Source of the DNA: JAWLCA01 sp041687395
GTDB taxonomy: Bacteria > Pseudomonadota > Alphaproteobacteria > Rhodobacterales > Rhodobacteraceae
Assembly: GCA_041687395.1 (NCBI GenBank)
Contig: JAWLCA010000015.1
Span: forward strand, 42,322-106,321
Reading direction: 5' to 3'
Length of the DNA stretch: 64,000 nucleotides
Each line of letters starts with the position of its first letter. Within the stretch, counting starts at the first letter, position 1. The notes beneath the pieces were generated by a model. That model worked only from the letters and a program-made list of their open reading frames with translations, did not search any database and had not been told where the DNA came from. Of the stretch, positions 17,481 through 25,736 are shown piece after piece. Made by a program: the position numbers and the translations under genes.

Positions 17481-18360
17481 GCCGAAATGATCGGCCTATG
17501 GCCCGAGGCCCCTGCGGGGATCTATTCGGCGGGCTTGGGCAAGCGCGAGGCGCAGGCCCGCATCCTCTTCGCCGGCATACAGTCCATCCACCGCCGCGCA
17601 CAGGAAATCGGCCATACCGATCTGGTGCTGATCGACGAGGCCCACCTGATACCGGGCAACTCGAGCACGATGTATCGCCGCTTCCTCGACGGGCTGGCGC
17701 AGATCAATCCGGCGCTCAAGGTGATCGGGCTGACCGCCACGCCGTTCCGGCTCGACAGCGGCATGCTGCATGAAGGCAAATCGGCGCTGTTCACTGACAT
17801 CGCCTATGAAGCCCCGGTGCGCGATCTGATCGACGCTGGCTATCTAAGCCCTTTGGTCTCGAAACAGCCCGCGACCCGGCTCGATGTCTCCAAGGTCGGC
17901 ACTCGCGCTGGTGACTTCATTCAGCGTGATCTGGCGGCAGCGGTCGACCAGGAGGCCATCACCCGCTCGGCGGTCACCGAGATCATCGAACACGGGCGCG
18001 AGCGGAAGTCATGGCTGGCCTTCTGTTCGGGCGTCGAGCACGCGCGCCATGTGGCCGAGGAGTTCGGCCGGCAGGGCATCACCTGCAGCACCATATTCGG
18101 CGACACGCCGAAGGAGGAGCGTGATGCGATCATCGCCGCCTTCAAGCGCGGCGAAATCCGCGCGCTGGCCTCGATGGGGGTGGTGACCACCGGATTCAAC
18201 GCGCCGGGCGTCGATCTGATCGCGCTGCTGCGCCCCACGAAATCCGCCGGGCTCTATGTGCAGATGGTCGGCAGGGGCACGCGCCTTGCGTCTGGCAAGG
18301 AGAACTGTTTGGTCCTGGACTTCGCCGGAAACGTCCGCCGCCACGGGCCCATCGATCTGG
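17455..18360 (+). pseudogene. DEAD/DEAH-box helicase fragment, both ends missing
   Basis: The plus strand reads as the inside of a superfamily 2 phage/prophage helicase, starting at about ELIAQNHAEMIGLW (homology runs upstream of the first ATG at 17487). It has Walker B VLIDEAHLIP, GLTATPFRLD and the C-terminal motifs STIFGDTPKEERD, ASMGVVTTGFNAPGVD and QMVGRGTRLASGK. Walker A is missing because the 5' end is gone. After NVRRHGPID (about 18357) the homology stops and the frame runs antisense into a primase fragment until 18449. It is a remnant of a prophage replication module. Confidence 0.75.
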
Positions 18361-18364
18361 TGCA

Positions 18365-19355
18365 TCCAAAACGCCCTGGCGAAGCTGGCGGCGGCGAGCC
18401 CCGCCGCAGGGTGCTCGGTTGCATCCATCACGCTGCCATCAAGTCGTAGCGCAGGTTCCGGCTGCCACCCGCGCTCCATCGCGAGATGGTAGATCGTGCC
18501 CGCGCCGATCCGGTCTGGCTTGAAGGTGGCCCAGGCTTTGGCCGTGGTCGCGGGCATGTCCTTGGCAGCCTGCGCGGACCACTCGCCAAAGAGATCTGCG
18601 CCAGCGTCACCGAGCGCGCCTTTCAGCGCCATGCCGATCCGCATCCAGCTGTCGTAGTCAAGTTCTGTATTGGGCAACCAGTCCAGCGCCGCGCTGATGG
18701 CGGACAAGGTGCCGATCTGGCTGTAGCTGCGCAGATGGTCTGTCGCGGATGTGACCAGCGAAAGACCCCGCTGGCGCAGGGCCTCGGGCAGAAGCGCGTA
18801 GGCCTCATCGAGGAAAGCGGCAGCCGCTGCGGCCGTGATCTCCGGCAGATCGCTGATGTCGATGTCCGCCAGCGCCTCATCGGGCCAGACATAGGGCGCA
18901 CCGGTATCGGGGTGGGTGGCATAGGCCAGGAACTGCTGCCCGAGGCACAGTATTTCCAGCGGATGACGCTTGATCCCGCGAAACGGCTGCGCAGCGCGAT
19001 AGACCAGCATCCGTTTCGGGGCCCGGCCGATGCGCAAGGCAGGCGTATCGCCCAGCCTCGCGCGGGCCAGCTGCTCGATCTGCAAGGCCAGTTCGGCATT
19101 CTCGACGATATCGATATCGACCGCCGCGACCGCGCCGCCAACGATGCCGATCCCGCAATCGGGCCAGCTGGACCATGTCGAGACCTCCACATCCGTGGTG
19201 GCGCGCTCAGTGTGGCGATTCCATTCCGGGTAATCGGTCCATGCACCCCGCTAGAACTGCCCGGGCTTTTTCGTGCCCGGGGCGATCGACAGAATGGCAT
19301 AGCCGTTGGTGACGAGCCGCGCGCCAAAGCGCGCCATCCAGGATGTGTCAGCCAT
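18365..19355 (-). pseudogene. Bifunctional primase/polymerase (AEP) fragment with internal stop
   Basis: The minus strand encodes the N-terminal two thirds of a phage/plasmid archaeo-eukaryotic primase: MARFGARLVTNGYAILSIAPG, the catalytic GGAVAAVDIDI, and a PriCT-2-like segment (YDSWMRIGMALKGALG). Two lesions are visible. The codon after KKPGQF is TAG (19251-19253), and reading continues in the same frame with RGAWTDYPEW as in homologues, so this is a nonsense mutation. The 3' end is lost at about 18365, where it meets a helicase fragment head to head. The ATG at 19355 overlaps the DUF6511 stop. It is not functional unless the amber codon is suppressed, and even then it is truncated. Confidence 0.75.
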
Positions 19356-19741
19356 CAGAAGGGCACCTCGGGGGTCATGGCGTCGAGCCGGGCACGGTCC
19401 TTGGACGCAAGCGCGCGCAGGTGGTCGCAATATCCGGTGACAACCGCGTCGATGAAGCGGTCCCACTCGGTCTCGGTGAGGGTGGCGAGATCGGATTTGT
19501 CGATGCTTTCGAGGTATTCGCCGCCTTGTTGGCCGCCGACCGTCATCGCCTCGGCTTCATTGGGAGTCGGATCGATCATGCCCTTCCTCCCATGGCAGAT
19601 GTCCTGGCAGGCGCGGCTGCAGAGGTGCTTGCGGCTGGTGTCGCGCCGCGCGTCGGCGAGCCGATAACCTGCGTTGAACCAGCAAAAGCCGCGAGGTTGC
19701 CGGTGGCAGACGGCGCAGAGACCGGGGTGGGATGGGCGCAT
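19355..19741 (-). CDS. DUF6511 domain phage protein
   Basis: A 128-residue protein of the DUF6511 family, found upstream of AEP primases in Rhodobacterales prophages. The N-terminus has zinc-binding-like cysteine pairs (LCAVCHRQ, then FCWFN, LCSRACQDICHG). The C-terminal half is acidic and helical (ETEWDRFIDAVVTGYCDHL). It overlaps the primase start by TGATG, so the two would be cotranslated. It looks intact, though its partners are broken. A second minus frame (19576-19857, beginning MPLSVDEAIAQTAKLARP) overlaps its 5' part and is of doubtful reality. Confidence 0.65.
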   Translation of the reverse strand: MRPSHPGLCAVCHRQPRGFCWFNAGYRLADARRDTSRKHLCSRACQDICHGRKGMIDPTPNEAEAMTVGGQQGGEYLESIDKSDLATLTETEWDRFIDAVVTGYCDHLRALASKDRARLDAMTPEVPF

Positions 19742-19850
19742 GAGGCGAACCTGTGGTCAGAGATTTCAAAGTACCTGCCCGAGGGGCGGACCGAGATGTC
19801 GCTGGGGCGTGCAAGCTTTGCCGTTTGCGCGATGGCTTCATCGACGCTGA

Positions 19851-20093
19851 GCGGCACAGGGCATCCGCGCCGCAGGGGCGAACGGGATCACCAAGTCGGA
19901 AATCACGCGTGCCTCCCAGTGGCTGAAATCTCGTGACCGCGACGAGATCCTGCTCACCCTGATCGAAACCGGGGACGTCACAACGGGCATGCGAGGATCA
20001 TCGACGCGGCAGGCCATGGTCTACCGGATGGCCCGCTGGATGGGCCCGTGGCGAGATGCTTCAGGGCGCAAAATCAATCAGAAGGAACAGTAA
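19851..20093 (+). pseudogene. C-terminal fragment of a phage replication-type protein
   Basis: The plus strand is open from 19851 to the TAA at 20091-20093 with good coding character: NGITKSEITRASQWLKSR, DEILLTLIETGDVTT, MVYRMARWMGPWRDASG. This resembles the C-terminal winged-helix end of phage primase or DUF3987-like proteins. No start codon or upstream part exists; a TGA lies at 19848-19850. It begins where a minus-strand reading starts (about 19857), another head-to-head junction. The family assignment is tentative. Confidence 0.4.
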
Positions 20094-20438
20094 AGCCGCC
20101 TAACTGTATGGAAGATATGCGAAAAGCCCATTCCTTCACATTCTTCAATCTTTCAAGAGGATACCTATACCCCTCGCGTGTATGCGCGCGCGATTAGAAA
20201 TAGAGAGACACCCTTTATGACTATATAATAATTGAATTATTATATATTATAGAGACCAAACAAGGGGTTAGCGGCTCCAATCCTTCACGGGGGGACCTTG
20301 AAGCCCAAGAAGAATTCGCAGCGCGACCCGATCGCCCTGCGCCTGACGTGACCAGACCACCCTTCGGGGCCTGGCGAGACCGCAGCCTTCACCGGCCAGC
20401 CCTCTCGCCACGCTCGCCCAAGCGAAGAGGAGGTCGGC
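20094..20438. other. AT-rich intergenic region with perfect 12-bp inverted repeat
   Basis: There is no convincing gene. Within it, 20222-20246 is a perfect palindrome of two 12-base arms (TATATAATAATT and its complement) around a single G, followed by more AT-rich sequence to 20252. This is striking in such GC-rich DNA and could be an operator, an origin-type unwinding element or a transcription stop. A 17-codon TTG-started frame (20295-20348) follows a G run, but nothing supports it as a gene. A GAGGAGGTCGG ribosome site just before 20439 serves the RuvC-like gene. Confidence 0.45.
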
Positions 20439-20927
20439 ATGGCCGAACCCACACACAACCCGCGCACCATCCTTGCGCTCGATCTTGGAACAACCACCGG
20501 CTGGGCCCTGCGCAGCCATGACGGCCTGATCACCAGCGGAACCGTGTCCTTCCGCCCCGGCCGCTTCGACGGTGGCGGGATGCGCTATCTGCGCTTCACT
20601 GGCTGGCTGACCGAAATCGACCGGCTGTCCGGCCCGATCGAGGCGATCTGGTTCGAGGAAGTCCGCCGGCATGCAGGCACAGACGCCGCCCACGTCTACG
20701 GCGGGCTGATGGCGTCGCTGACAAGCTGGGGCGAATTGCGCCGCGTGCCCTATCAGGGTGTGCCCGTTGGCACGATCAAACGCCACGCCACCGGTCACGG
20801 CAATGCCGACAAGGCCACGATGGTCGCCGCTGCCCGGGCGCGGGGCTTCAGCCCTGCCGATGACAACGAGGCCGACGCCATCGCAATCCTGCTCTGGGCC
20901 ATTGAGACGAACGGGGGTGTCGCATGA
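20439..20927 (+). CDS. Phage RuvC-like Holliday-junction resolvase
   Basis: A 162-residue protein with an RNase H-like fold: ILALDLGTTTGWAL (first catalytic Asp), IWFEEVRRHAG (Glu), GTIKRHATGHGNADKATMV and the C-terminal DDNEADAIAILLWA (paired acids). This is the pattern of phage RuvC-type crossover-junction endonucleases, used in recombination and DNA packaging. The strong GAGGAGG ribosome site fixes the start. The next gene overlaps its stop by ATGA. It is the first intact gene of a small rightward phage operon. Confidence 0.85.
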   Translation: MAEPTHNPRTILALDLGTTTGWALRSHDGLITSGTVSFRPGRFDGGGMRYLRFTGWLTEIDRLSGPIEAIWFEEVRRHAGTDAAHVYGGLMASLTSWGELRRVPYQGVPVGTIKRHATGHGNADKATMVAAARARGFSPADDNEADAIAILLWAIETNGGVA

Positions 20928-21124
20928 GGTGGCACCCGCACGGCTACGGCGGCCAGCGGCGCGATCCCGAGCAGGTCAAACGCGAGGGCTGGCGCGAACA
21001 GGGCGTGCTTGCAGTCTCCGCCGATGACCAGCGCCTTACTTGGCCCGAGCGCGAGTTGGTGCGCCAGATCGGTGAGAAGCTCTACGGGCCGCGCCCTTCC
21101 GACAGGGCGGCTCGCCATGGGTGA
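20924..21124 (+). CDS. Small phage protein of unknown function
   Basis: A 66-residue protein overlapping the RuvC-like stop by ATGA and overlapping the next gene by 8 bases. Its composition is charged and Trp/Arg-rich (MRWHPHGYGGQRR, KREGWREQGVLAV, DQRLTWPERELVRQIGEKLYG). Similar mini-proteins sit at this place in Rhodobacterales prophages. No motif gives a function. Confidence 0.6.
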   Translation: MRWHPHGYGGQRRDPEQVKREGWREQGVLAVSADDQRLTWPERELVRQIGEKLYGPRPSDRAARHG

Positions 21125-21494
21125 TCGCATCTGGACTGCCGAATGCGTGGCCGATCATTTCGAGGAGGCGTTCCGCACGCTGCGCAAGCTGCCCCCTGTC
21201 AAGGCGCAGGGGTTCTTCAACGCTTGGCCGCAGATCGTCCGCACCAGCCGCGAGATTGCGGCGATGGAACCGCAGCCGATGCGGGTCTGGCCGTCTGCTG
21301 CCGCCATCACACGGCTGGAGCAGACCTCGGACTGGGTGCTGTGGATCGATGAAGCGGAACGCAGACTGGTCTGGTCGCGGGCTGCACGTGTGCCTTGGAA
21401 GCAGATCAGTGGCGAGTTGGGGGTTGATCGTAGCACTGCGTGGAGGAGATGGCAGTTGGCACTCACCAAGATTGCCTCTCGGCTGAATGCATAG
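21117..21494 (+). CDS. DUF6362 domain protein with HTH
   Basis: A 125-residue protein. The N-terminal part, WTAECVADHFEEAFRTLRKLP and FFNAWPQIVRTSREIAA, is the DUF6362 signature. The C-terminal part has a sigma/HTH-like segment, VPWKQISGELGVDRSTAWRRW, suited to DNA binding. In related prophages it precedes the terminase genes, which are missing here. The ATG at 21117 overlaps the previous small gene. A strong terminator follows at 21566-21605. Confidence 0.75.
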   Translation: MGDRIWTAECVADHFEEAFRTLRKLPPVKAQGFFNAWPQIVRTSREIAAMEPQPMRVWPSAAAITRLEQTSDWVLWIDEAERRLVWSRAARVPWKQISGELGVDRSTAWRRWQLALTKIASRLNA

Positions 21495-21565
21495 CGACTC
21501 CAATGTGTTGCAACACTTTTGTGTTCGACACATCCAACATGTCCGTGCTATCCGTAAGGCATGAT

Positions 21566-21605
21566 GGGGAGAGTACGTCGGAAGACGGCTCTCCCCGTCC
21601 TTTTT
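21566..21605 (+). terminator. Rho-independent terminator
   Basis: An 8-bp perfect stem GGGGAGAG (21566-21573) with CTCTCCCC (21589-21596), further inner pairing of CGTC with GACG, then GTCC and five T residues. It would end the RuvC-like/DUF6362 transcript. Just upstream, 21503-21535, are short palindromes (TGTTGCAACA and TGTGTTCGACACA) of unknown use. Confidence 0.75.
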
Positions 21606-21965
21606 GGTGGATACCGGCACGGCTTCCTGGCTTCAGCCGGGCATCCAGTCGGCTAACCCACTGAATTCTTGGTTCCTTCCTGGCGACATTCGTATGCTGG
21701 CGGGCGCAGCGCGCAATATCGCCAGCGACAGGGCCGATTTTTTGGGAAGCCACCCCGGAATCCGGAGTCCGGCGGAGGATGAAAAAGACCAACAAACGCT
21801 GGCCTTCGGGCCGGATGCCCCGGAGACCGCTGGACTCCGCTTGGAATCCAGCGCGGCATGCGGCGTCCGAAATCCGGCCAGCCTCCAACACAATATCGGA
21901 AACCACACGCCCATGACGCTGCGGGAAGACTGCAAGCTCGCGAGCGGATCGAGAAAGTGCGCACG
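21606..21965. other. Stretch without a recognisable gene
   Basis: Between the terminator and the broken DUF7220 gene several short open frames exist on both strands, but none has a ribosome site, family resemblance or consistent codon use. It is probably decayed phage DNA. Confidence 0.4.
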
Positions 21966-22180
21966 ATGCAGTCGCGCGGCGTGTCGCTGATCGAGGCCAT
22001 CATCAGTCTCGCGATTGGCCACGCGCTGGCGGTGGTCGCCGCAGATCATCGTGTTCCCATGGTTCTGATTGCACCCAAGCCGTGACCAAAACCTGCCGCT
22101 GGGCGGGATCTTCACCGTGATCTCCCTGATCGGGGGGCTACGCCCTGCGCAGGCTGTTCCAGGCCATCGGCGCGCGTTGA
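21966..22180 (+). pseudogene. DUF7220-like phage membrane protein, frameshifted
   Basis: The start, MQSRGVSLIEAIISLAIGHALAVVA, matches small prophage membrane proteins of the DUF7220 type. Homology then moves to another frame (IIVFPWF), continues as NLPLGGIFTVISLIGG, and after one further shift ends as YALRRLFQAIGAR with a TGA at 22178-22180. Restoring the product needs at least two single-base changes. The intact protein would be about 70 residues with two membrane segments. The gene is dead here. Confidence 0.55.
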
Positions 22181-22333
22181 GGTGAAACAGCTTTGCATTA
22201 CACTACGGACGGTTGCATGCGCGCTGCTCTGCTGGGTTGAGAACGCGCTCCGCATGGTCTATCTCGACGGTCGGGCGGCGACAGAGTGCGCAGCCCGGAA
22301 AACGGAGACTGGATGTCAGAGCTTGTGTGATAG

Positions 22334-22400
22334 GGCTCTCTGAGTTTCAGAGAGCCAAGTGAAACCGCAGCCGCCAGGCGCATTTGCGCGGGGCCTTTTT
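22334..22400 (+). promoter_or_regulatory. Leader hairpin and terminator-like stem before yjhX
   Basis: A perfect 10-bp stem, GGCTCTCTGA (22334-22343) with TCAGAGAGCC (22347-22356), is followed by a GC-rich stem (GCGCA/TGCGC around 22378-22389) and a GGCC plus six-T run ending at about 22400. The T run is only 25 bases before the yjhX ATG. This could be the end of an upstream transcript or an attenuator controlling the toxin gene. No competing antiterminator pairing was worked out. Confidence 0.45.
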
Positions 22401-22424
22401 TCACGTCTGTCACAAGAGACTTCC

Positions 22425-22688
22425 ATGAATATCTCAAGAAACGAACAACGTGCGCTGCACGTTCTGGCCCTTGGTGGCCGTATCCTGCACGAGCGGGAGA
22501 GCGGTCCCAAGATCACCTCCGTCATCTGCGTCACGCGCGAAGGGATGATCCTGTCCGACCTGGACATGACCATCTTCAACAGGCTCAAGCGCAAGCGGCT
22601 GATCGAATCCCGGTGCGGCAGCCCCTATCACATCTCGAAACGCGGACGCCTTTCCGTCCGGGCACAACCCGACAATCAGGGAGCATGA
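22425..22688 (+). CDS. YjhX-family toxin
   Basis: An 87-residue protein of the YjhX family (in E. coli YjhX inhibits topoisomerase I as the toxin of the YjhX-YjhQ pair). The signatures MNISRNEQRALHVLALGGRI and SPYHISKRGRLSVRAQ are clear. The ATG at 22425 is where family members begin. It overlaps the following GNAT gene by ATGA. In E. coli the partner YjhQ is a GNAT acetyltransferase, so this pair is probably a complete toxin-antitoxin unit. Confidence 0.85.
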   Translation: MNISRNEQRALHVLALGGRILHERESGPKITSVICVTREGMILSDLDMTIFNRLKRKRLIESRCGSPYHISKRGRLSVRAQPDNQGA

Positions 22689-23191
22689 TGATGTTGATCC
22701 GTGATGAAATCGACAGGGATGCCTCCGCGATCCGTAGGGTTGTGACCGAAGCCATGAAGCTGCTGCCGCAATCCAGCGGAGCGGAGGCCGACATTGTCGA
22801 CAGGCTGAGGGCAGACAATGCCCTGAGCCTGTCGCTCGTGGCCGAGGACGGGGGCGAGGTCGTCGGCTATCTGGCCGCCTCGGATGCCCAGATCGGGGAC
22901 GTGACCGGCTGGGGCCTGATCGGTCCCGTCGCCGTCCTGCCATCGCGACACGGCGAAGGGATCGGCAGCGCCCTCATCGCTGAAGCGATCCTGCGGTTGC
23001 GCGCAGGTTACAAGGGGGCGGCCCTTGTCGGCGATCCCGGCTACTATGGGCGGTTCGGGTTCACGGCCTTTCCGGGCCTGCGGTTGGGTGACGTCCCGGC
23101 CCGGTTCGTGCAGGCCCTGCCGTTCAATGGCAGCGACCCTCAAGGCGAGCTGATCCACCATCCCGCATTCGGCCTCGAGCAAAAGGCCTGA
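22685..23191 (+). CDS. GNAT N-acetyltransferase, likely YjhQ-like partner of YjhX
   Basis: A 168-residue acetyltransferase: LSLVAEDGGEVVGYLAAS, then the acetyl-CoA loop VLPSRHGEGIGSALI (R/QxxGxG/A form) and GDPGYYGRFGF near the C-terminus, typical of the YhbS/YjhQ group. It starts within the yjhX stop (ATGA), so it is coupled. In E. coli the same gene order encodes a toxin and its neutralising GNAT protein. The antitoxin role here is inferred from that gene order. Confidence 0.85.
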   Translation: MMMLIRDEIDRDASAIRRVVTEAMKLLPQSSGAEADIVDRLRADNALSLSLVAEDGGEVVGYLAASDAQIGDVTGWGLIGPVAVLPSRHGEGIGSALIAEAILRLRAGYKGAALVGDPGYYGRFGFTAFPGLRLGDVPARFVQALPFNGSDPQGELIHHPAFGLEQKA

Positions 23192-23274
23192 CGAAAGCCC
23201 GGGCCGCACATCGACGGTGCGGCCCGGGCAATCCCGCTTGCAGACTGCTGTCCGCTTCAGGTGCCTTTCGACGG

Positions 23275-23829
23275 TCACCCGATCCGATGAACTGTTCCCC
23301 GACCTTCCTCCGCCGCAGACGTGATCTGGAGCCCCAGCTTTTTCTTAAGCGCCCCTGAAATCATTCCCCTCGCGGTGTGCGGTTGCCACGACGTCGCCTC
23401 GACAATCTCGGTGATAGACGCCCCCTCGGGCCGCTGCAGCAGCGCGATGATCTGCGCCTGCTTGGTGCCGGCGCGAATGGTGACGGGCTTTGGCTGGTCG
23501 GTGTCCTCTGTCGCCGGCGCACTGCTCTGCGCTTCCGTCGCGCCCGCAAACGCGGGGTTCGCGTCTTCGGGCTCGATCCCGATGGCGGCGAGTCCTGCGT
23601 CGGTGGCGACCAGCGTGACGCCGTGGCCGTCGCCGGTCTCGCGCCAGATCGCTTGGCCGTTGCGCATGTCCGCGTCGACCTCTTCGAGGAAGCCCTTGGC
23701 GAGCATCGCGCCGACCACCTTGGCGGCGGCGCCCCCGCGCAGGCTCTCGGGCAGCGGCAGGGCGATGCGGTCCTCGCGCTGTGCGGCAGAGCTGAGGATG
23801 ATGGCTTGGGTATCGGAAAGCTTGGTCAT
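23275..23829 (-). CDS. DUF3489 domain protein
   Basis: A 184-residue protein. The N-terminal half, LSDTQAIILSSAAQREDRIALPLPESLRG, and the C-terminal half, AQIIALLQRPEGASITEIVEATSWQPHTARGMISGALKKKLG, are both typical of DUF3489; the second is a winged-helix-like DNA-binding segment. A Pro/Ala/Thr-rich linker joins them. The family normally sits close to DUF2924 and the serine recombinase, but here it is 7 kb away with eroded phage genes between them. Function unknown, probably DNA binding. Confidence 0.85.
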   Translation of the reverse strand: MTKLSDTQAIILSSAAQREDRIALPLPESLRGGAAAKVVGAMLAKGFLEEVDADMRNGQAIWRETGDGHGVTLVATDAGLAAIGIEPEDANPAFAGATEAQSSAPATEDTDQPKPVTIRAGTKQAQIIALLQRPEGASITEIVEATSWQPHTARGMISGALKKKLGLQITSAAEEGRGTVHRIG

Positions 23830-23924
23830 TGGGTCGTCTCCGTATTCGGGCCCGCGTCATGCGGCACCTTCTACGAGCCCGAGCCGCGCAGGGCGCGCGG
23901 CGGGAGTTCCGGCAGTGTCAGAGA

Positions 23925-24197
23925 TCAGCGGGCGTGCTCGCCCTCGCCGAAGGCGCTGTCGGTGATGCGCTTCAGGAGGCTGGCGTAGTGTTCGAGGGTG
24001 CCGACCATGGCCCAGCCCACCTCGTCCAGGTGGCAGTTGAAGTGGTTGTCGCTGTGCGCCTTCAGGCGGGCGAGCATCTCGTCGATCTCAGTCTTCTTGC
24101 CGATGAAGGCGGCGAGCGCGGTTTCCTTGTTCCGGCGCGCCTTCTCGGCGCGGAGTTCGTGGCGCCGGGTGGTGATCGGGTTCAGGCGGGTGGTCAT
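23925..24197 (-). CDS. Small conserved protein near DUF3489
   Basis: A 90-residue protein, charged and largely helical (RRHELRAEKARRNKETALAA, KTEIDEMLARLKAHSDNHF), with a conserved-looking middle NCHLDEVGWAMVGTLEHYASLLKRI. It is transcribed with DUF3489, 95 bases upstream of it. Similar genes accompany DUF3489 in alphaproteobacterial elements. No catalytic motif is seen. Confidence 0.65.
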   Translation of the reverse strand: MTTRLNPITTRRHELRAEKARRNKETALAAFIGKKTEIDEMLARLKAHSDNHFNCHLDEVGWAMVGTLEHYASLLKRITDSAFGEGEHAR

Positions 24198-24742
24198 CGT
24201 GGTGGCTCCGTGGTGAGTTGCATCGCTTCGTTGGAGTGACGTTCGCTCCGGTGGCGACGCTTATCAACTCGATAAGCACATGATCTTGAATGATAATCGG
24301 AGCCGTCGATGCAGGGCATGAGCGAACGCCAGTTCGCTGCCCATGTCGCCATCAAACGGGCGCAGGTTCATCGAACGGGTTCAACGCCGTCGTCGAAACG
24401 GACCTGCCTCGATCGGAAAGACGTTCACTCGACGACGTCGGGGCGGCTGATCCAGTCCATGCGGAAATGCCGGAAACCCTCGCGCATCGGATCCGATGCG
24501 ACCAGGTGTCAGAGCGACGGCGGGACCGGGGTGACTCGGAGTTCGACCTGCCGCTCAATCGTCCGCGCCGATCTCTTCCAGTGCAGTTGATGCATCGACA
24601 TCGCGGACGCGGTCGTCTTCCGATGCCGCGGGAACTCTCGGGCTGGCGGGAGCGCAATACGTTCGCGCCTTTCCATGCCTGTGATAGGCTCGGGGAACAT
24701 GCGCCCCACATGGCGCATCCCCGCAATGATCGACAGACAGGA
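24198..24742. other. Intergenic region with a possible decayed HTH gene
   Basis: No intact gene. The plus strand at 24318-24460 begins MSERQFAAHVAIKRAQVHRT, which resembles the N-terminal HTH of small phage terminase-like or regulator proteins, but the similarity fades after about 25 codons and the usual continuation appears only in scraps, as if frameshifted. The last 100 bases carry the promoter region of the LysR gene; no clear operator was found there. Confidence 0.3.
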
Positions 24743-25630
24743 ATGGACAAGCTTTCCGTCATGCACGCCTTTCGCCGCATCGTCGAACGCGGCAGCTTCG
24801 CGCGTGCGGCGGAGGATCTTGGCGTGTCGCCTGCGCTTCTGAGCCGCGAGATCAAACTGCTCGAAGAGAGTCTTGGCACGACGCTGCTGACGCGCACGAC
24901 GCGCTCCATGTCGCTGACCGATGCCGGGCGGCTCTATTACGACGAGGCTTCCGGCATCCTCGACGCCGTTGCCGGGGTCGAGACGCGCATCCGCGACGGC
25001 GCCGGGGCCGTGCGCGGTCACCTCAAGGTCAACGCCTCCAGCTCGTTCGGGCAGACGGTGATCGCGCCGATCCTGCCAACGTTTCTCGACGCCTATCCCG
25101 ATCTGCGTCTGACAGTGTCCATGGACGACCGAGTGGTGGACATGGTCGAGGGCGGGTTCGACGTCTCGATCCGCATCCGGCCTGCCATGCCGGACTCGGC
25201 GCTAGTGGCGCGCAGGATCGGGACGATGCGACAGCGGATCTTCGCGGCCCCCGCCTATCTGGAAAGGGCGGGCGTTCCGGTTGTCCCGCAGGACATCGCC
25301 CGGCACCGGGTGATCGGCTTCCTGCTTGCGGACCACCTGACCACATGGGCGCTGACAGGCCCTTCCGGTTCCACCGTCGTCGACCTCGACCCGCCGGTTC
25401 GGGTCGGCAACAGCCTCGTCCTGCGCGATCTCCTGATCGCGGGTCAGGGCATCGGCACCTTGCCGGACTTCGTCTCGGACGCGCCCGAGGCGCGTGGTGA
25501 TCTTGTCCGGGTCCTGCCCGACTGGGAGCTTCCGGCGCCCGAGATCTTCGCCGTGACGGCCTCGCGGCTGGGCATAGATGCAAAGGTCACGGCCTTCCTC
25601 GACCACCTGCGGGCCGCGCTCCGGCCCTGA
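24743..25630 (+). CDS. LysR-family transcriptional regulator
   Basis: A 295-residue LysR regulator. The N-terminal winged HTH reads MDKLSVMHAFRRIVERGSFARAAEDLGVSPALLSREIKLLEESLG. The effector-binding domain (about residues 90-295) belongs to the subgroup typified by the segment DDRVVDMVEGGFDVSIRI. The open frame extends 151 codons further upstream, but the ATG at 24743 begins where family members do and is preceded by ACAGGA. The next genes (wrbA, dsbA-like) follow on the same strand, and a 7-bp dyad with LysR-box spacing lies directly after its stop. It probably controls them in response to a quinone or thiol-reactive signal, which is inference. Confidence 0.9.
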   Translation: MDKLSVMHAFRRIVERGSFARAAEDLGVSPALLSREIKLLEESLGTTLLTRTTRSMSLTDAGRLYYDEASGILDAVAGVETRIRDGAGAVRGHLKVNASSSFGQTVIAPILPTFLDAYPDLRLTVSMDDRVVDMVEGGFDVSIRIRPAMPDSALVARRIGTMRQRIFAAPAYLERAGVPVVPQDIARHRVIGFLLADHLTTWALTGPSGSTVVDLDPPVRVGNSLVLRDLLIAGQGIGTLPDFVSDAPEARGDLVRVLPDWELPAPEIFAVTASRLGIDAKVTAFLDHLRAALRP

Positions 25631-25655
25631 CATTCTTCAACCTGCGTAAAGAATG
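25631..25655. promoter_or_regulatory. Probable LysR operator before wrbA
   Basis: CATTCTT (25631-25637), 11 bases, then AAGAATG (25649-25655) form a perfect 7-bp dyad with the spacing of LysR-type T-N11-A boxes. It lies one base after the LysR gene and 81 bases before the wrbA ATG. There is no T run, so it is less likely to be a terminator. Confidence 0.55.
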
Positions 25656-25736
25656 AAGTGACAGCGGGCCGGTTATTCCGGCCCGGCCAATCCCCGATCC
25701 TCTCCGGCAACGAAACCCAGCCCCGGAGAAGATCCC

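Noticed and set aside
19576..19857. Minus-strand frame beginning MPLSVDEAIAQ
   Set aside because: It overlaps the DUF6511 gene for most of its length in another frame. The first 40 residues could be a real remnant, but nothing decides it.
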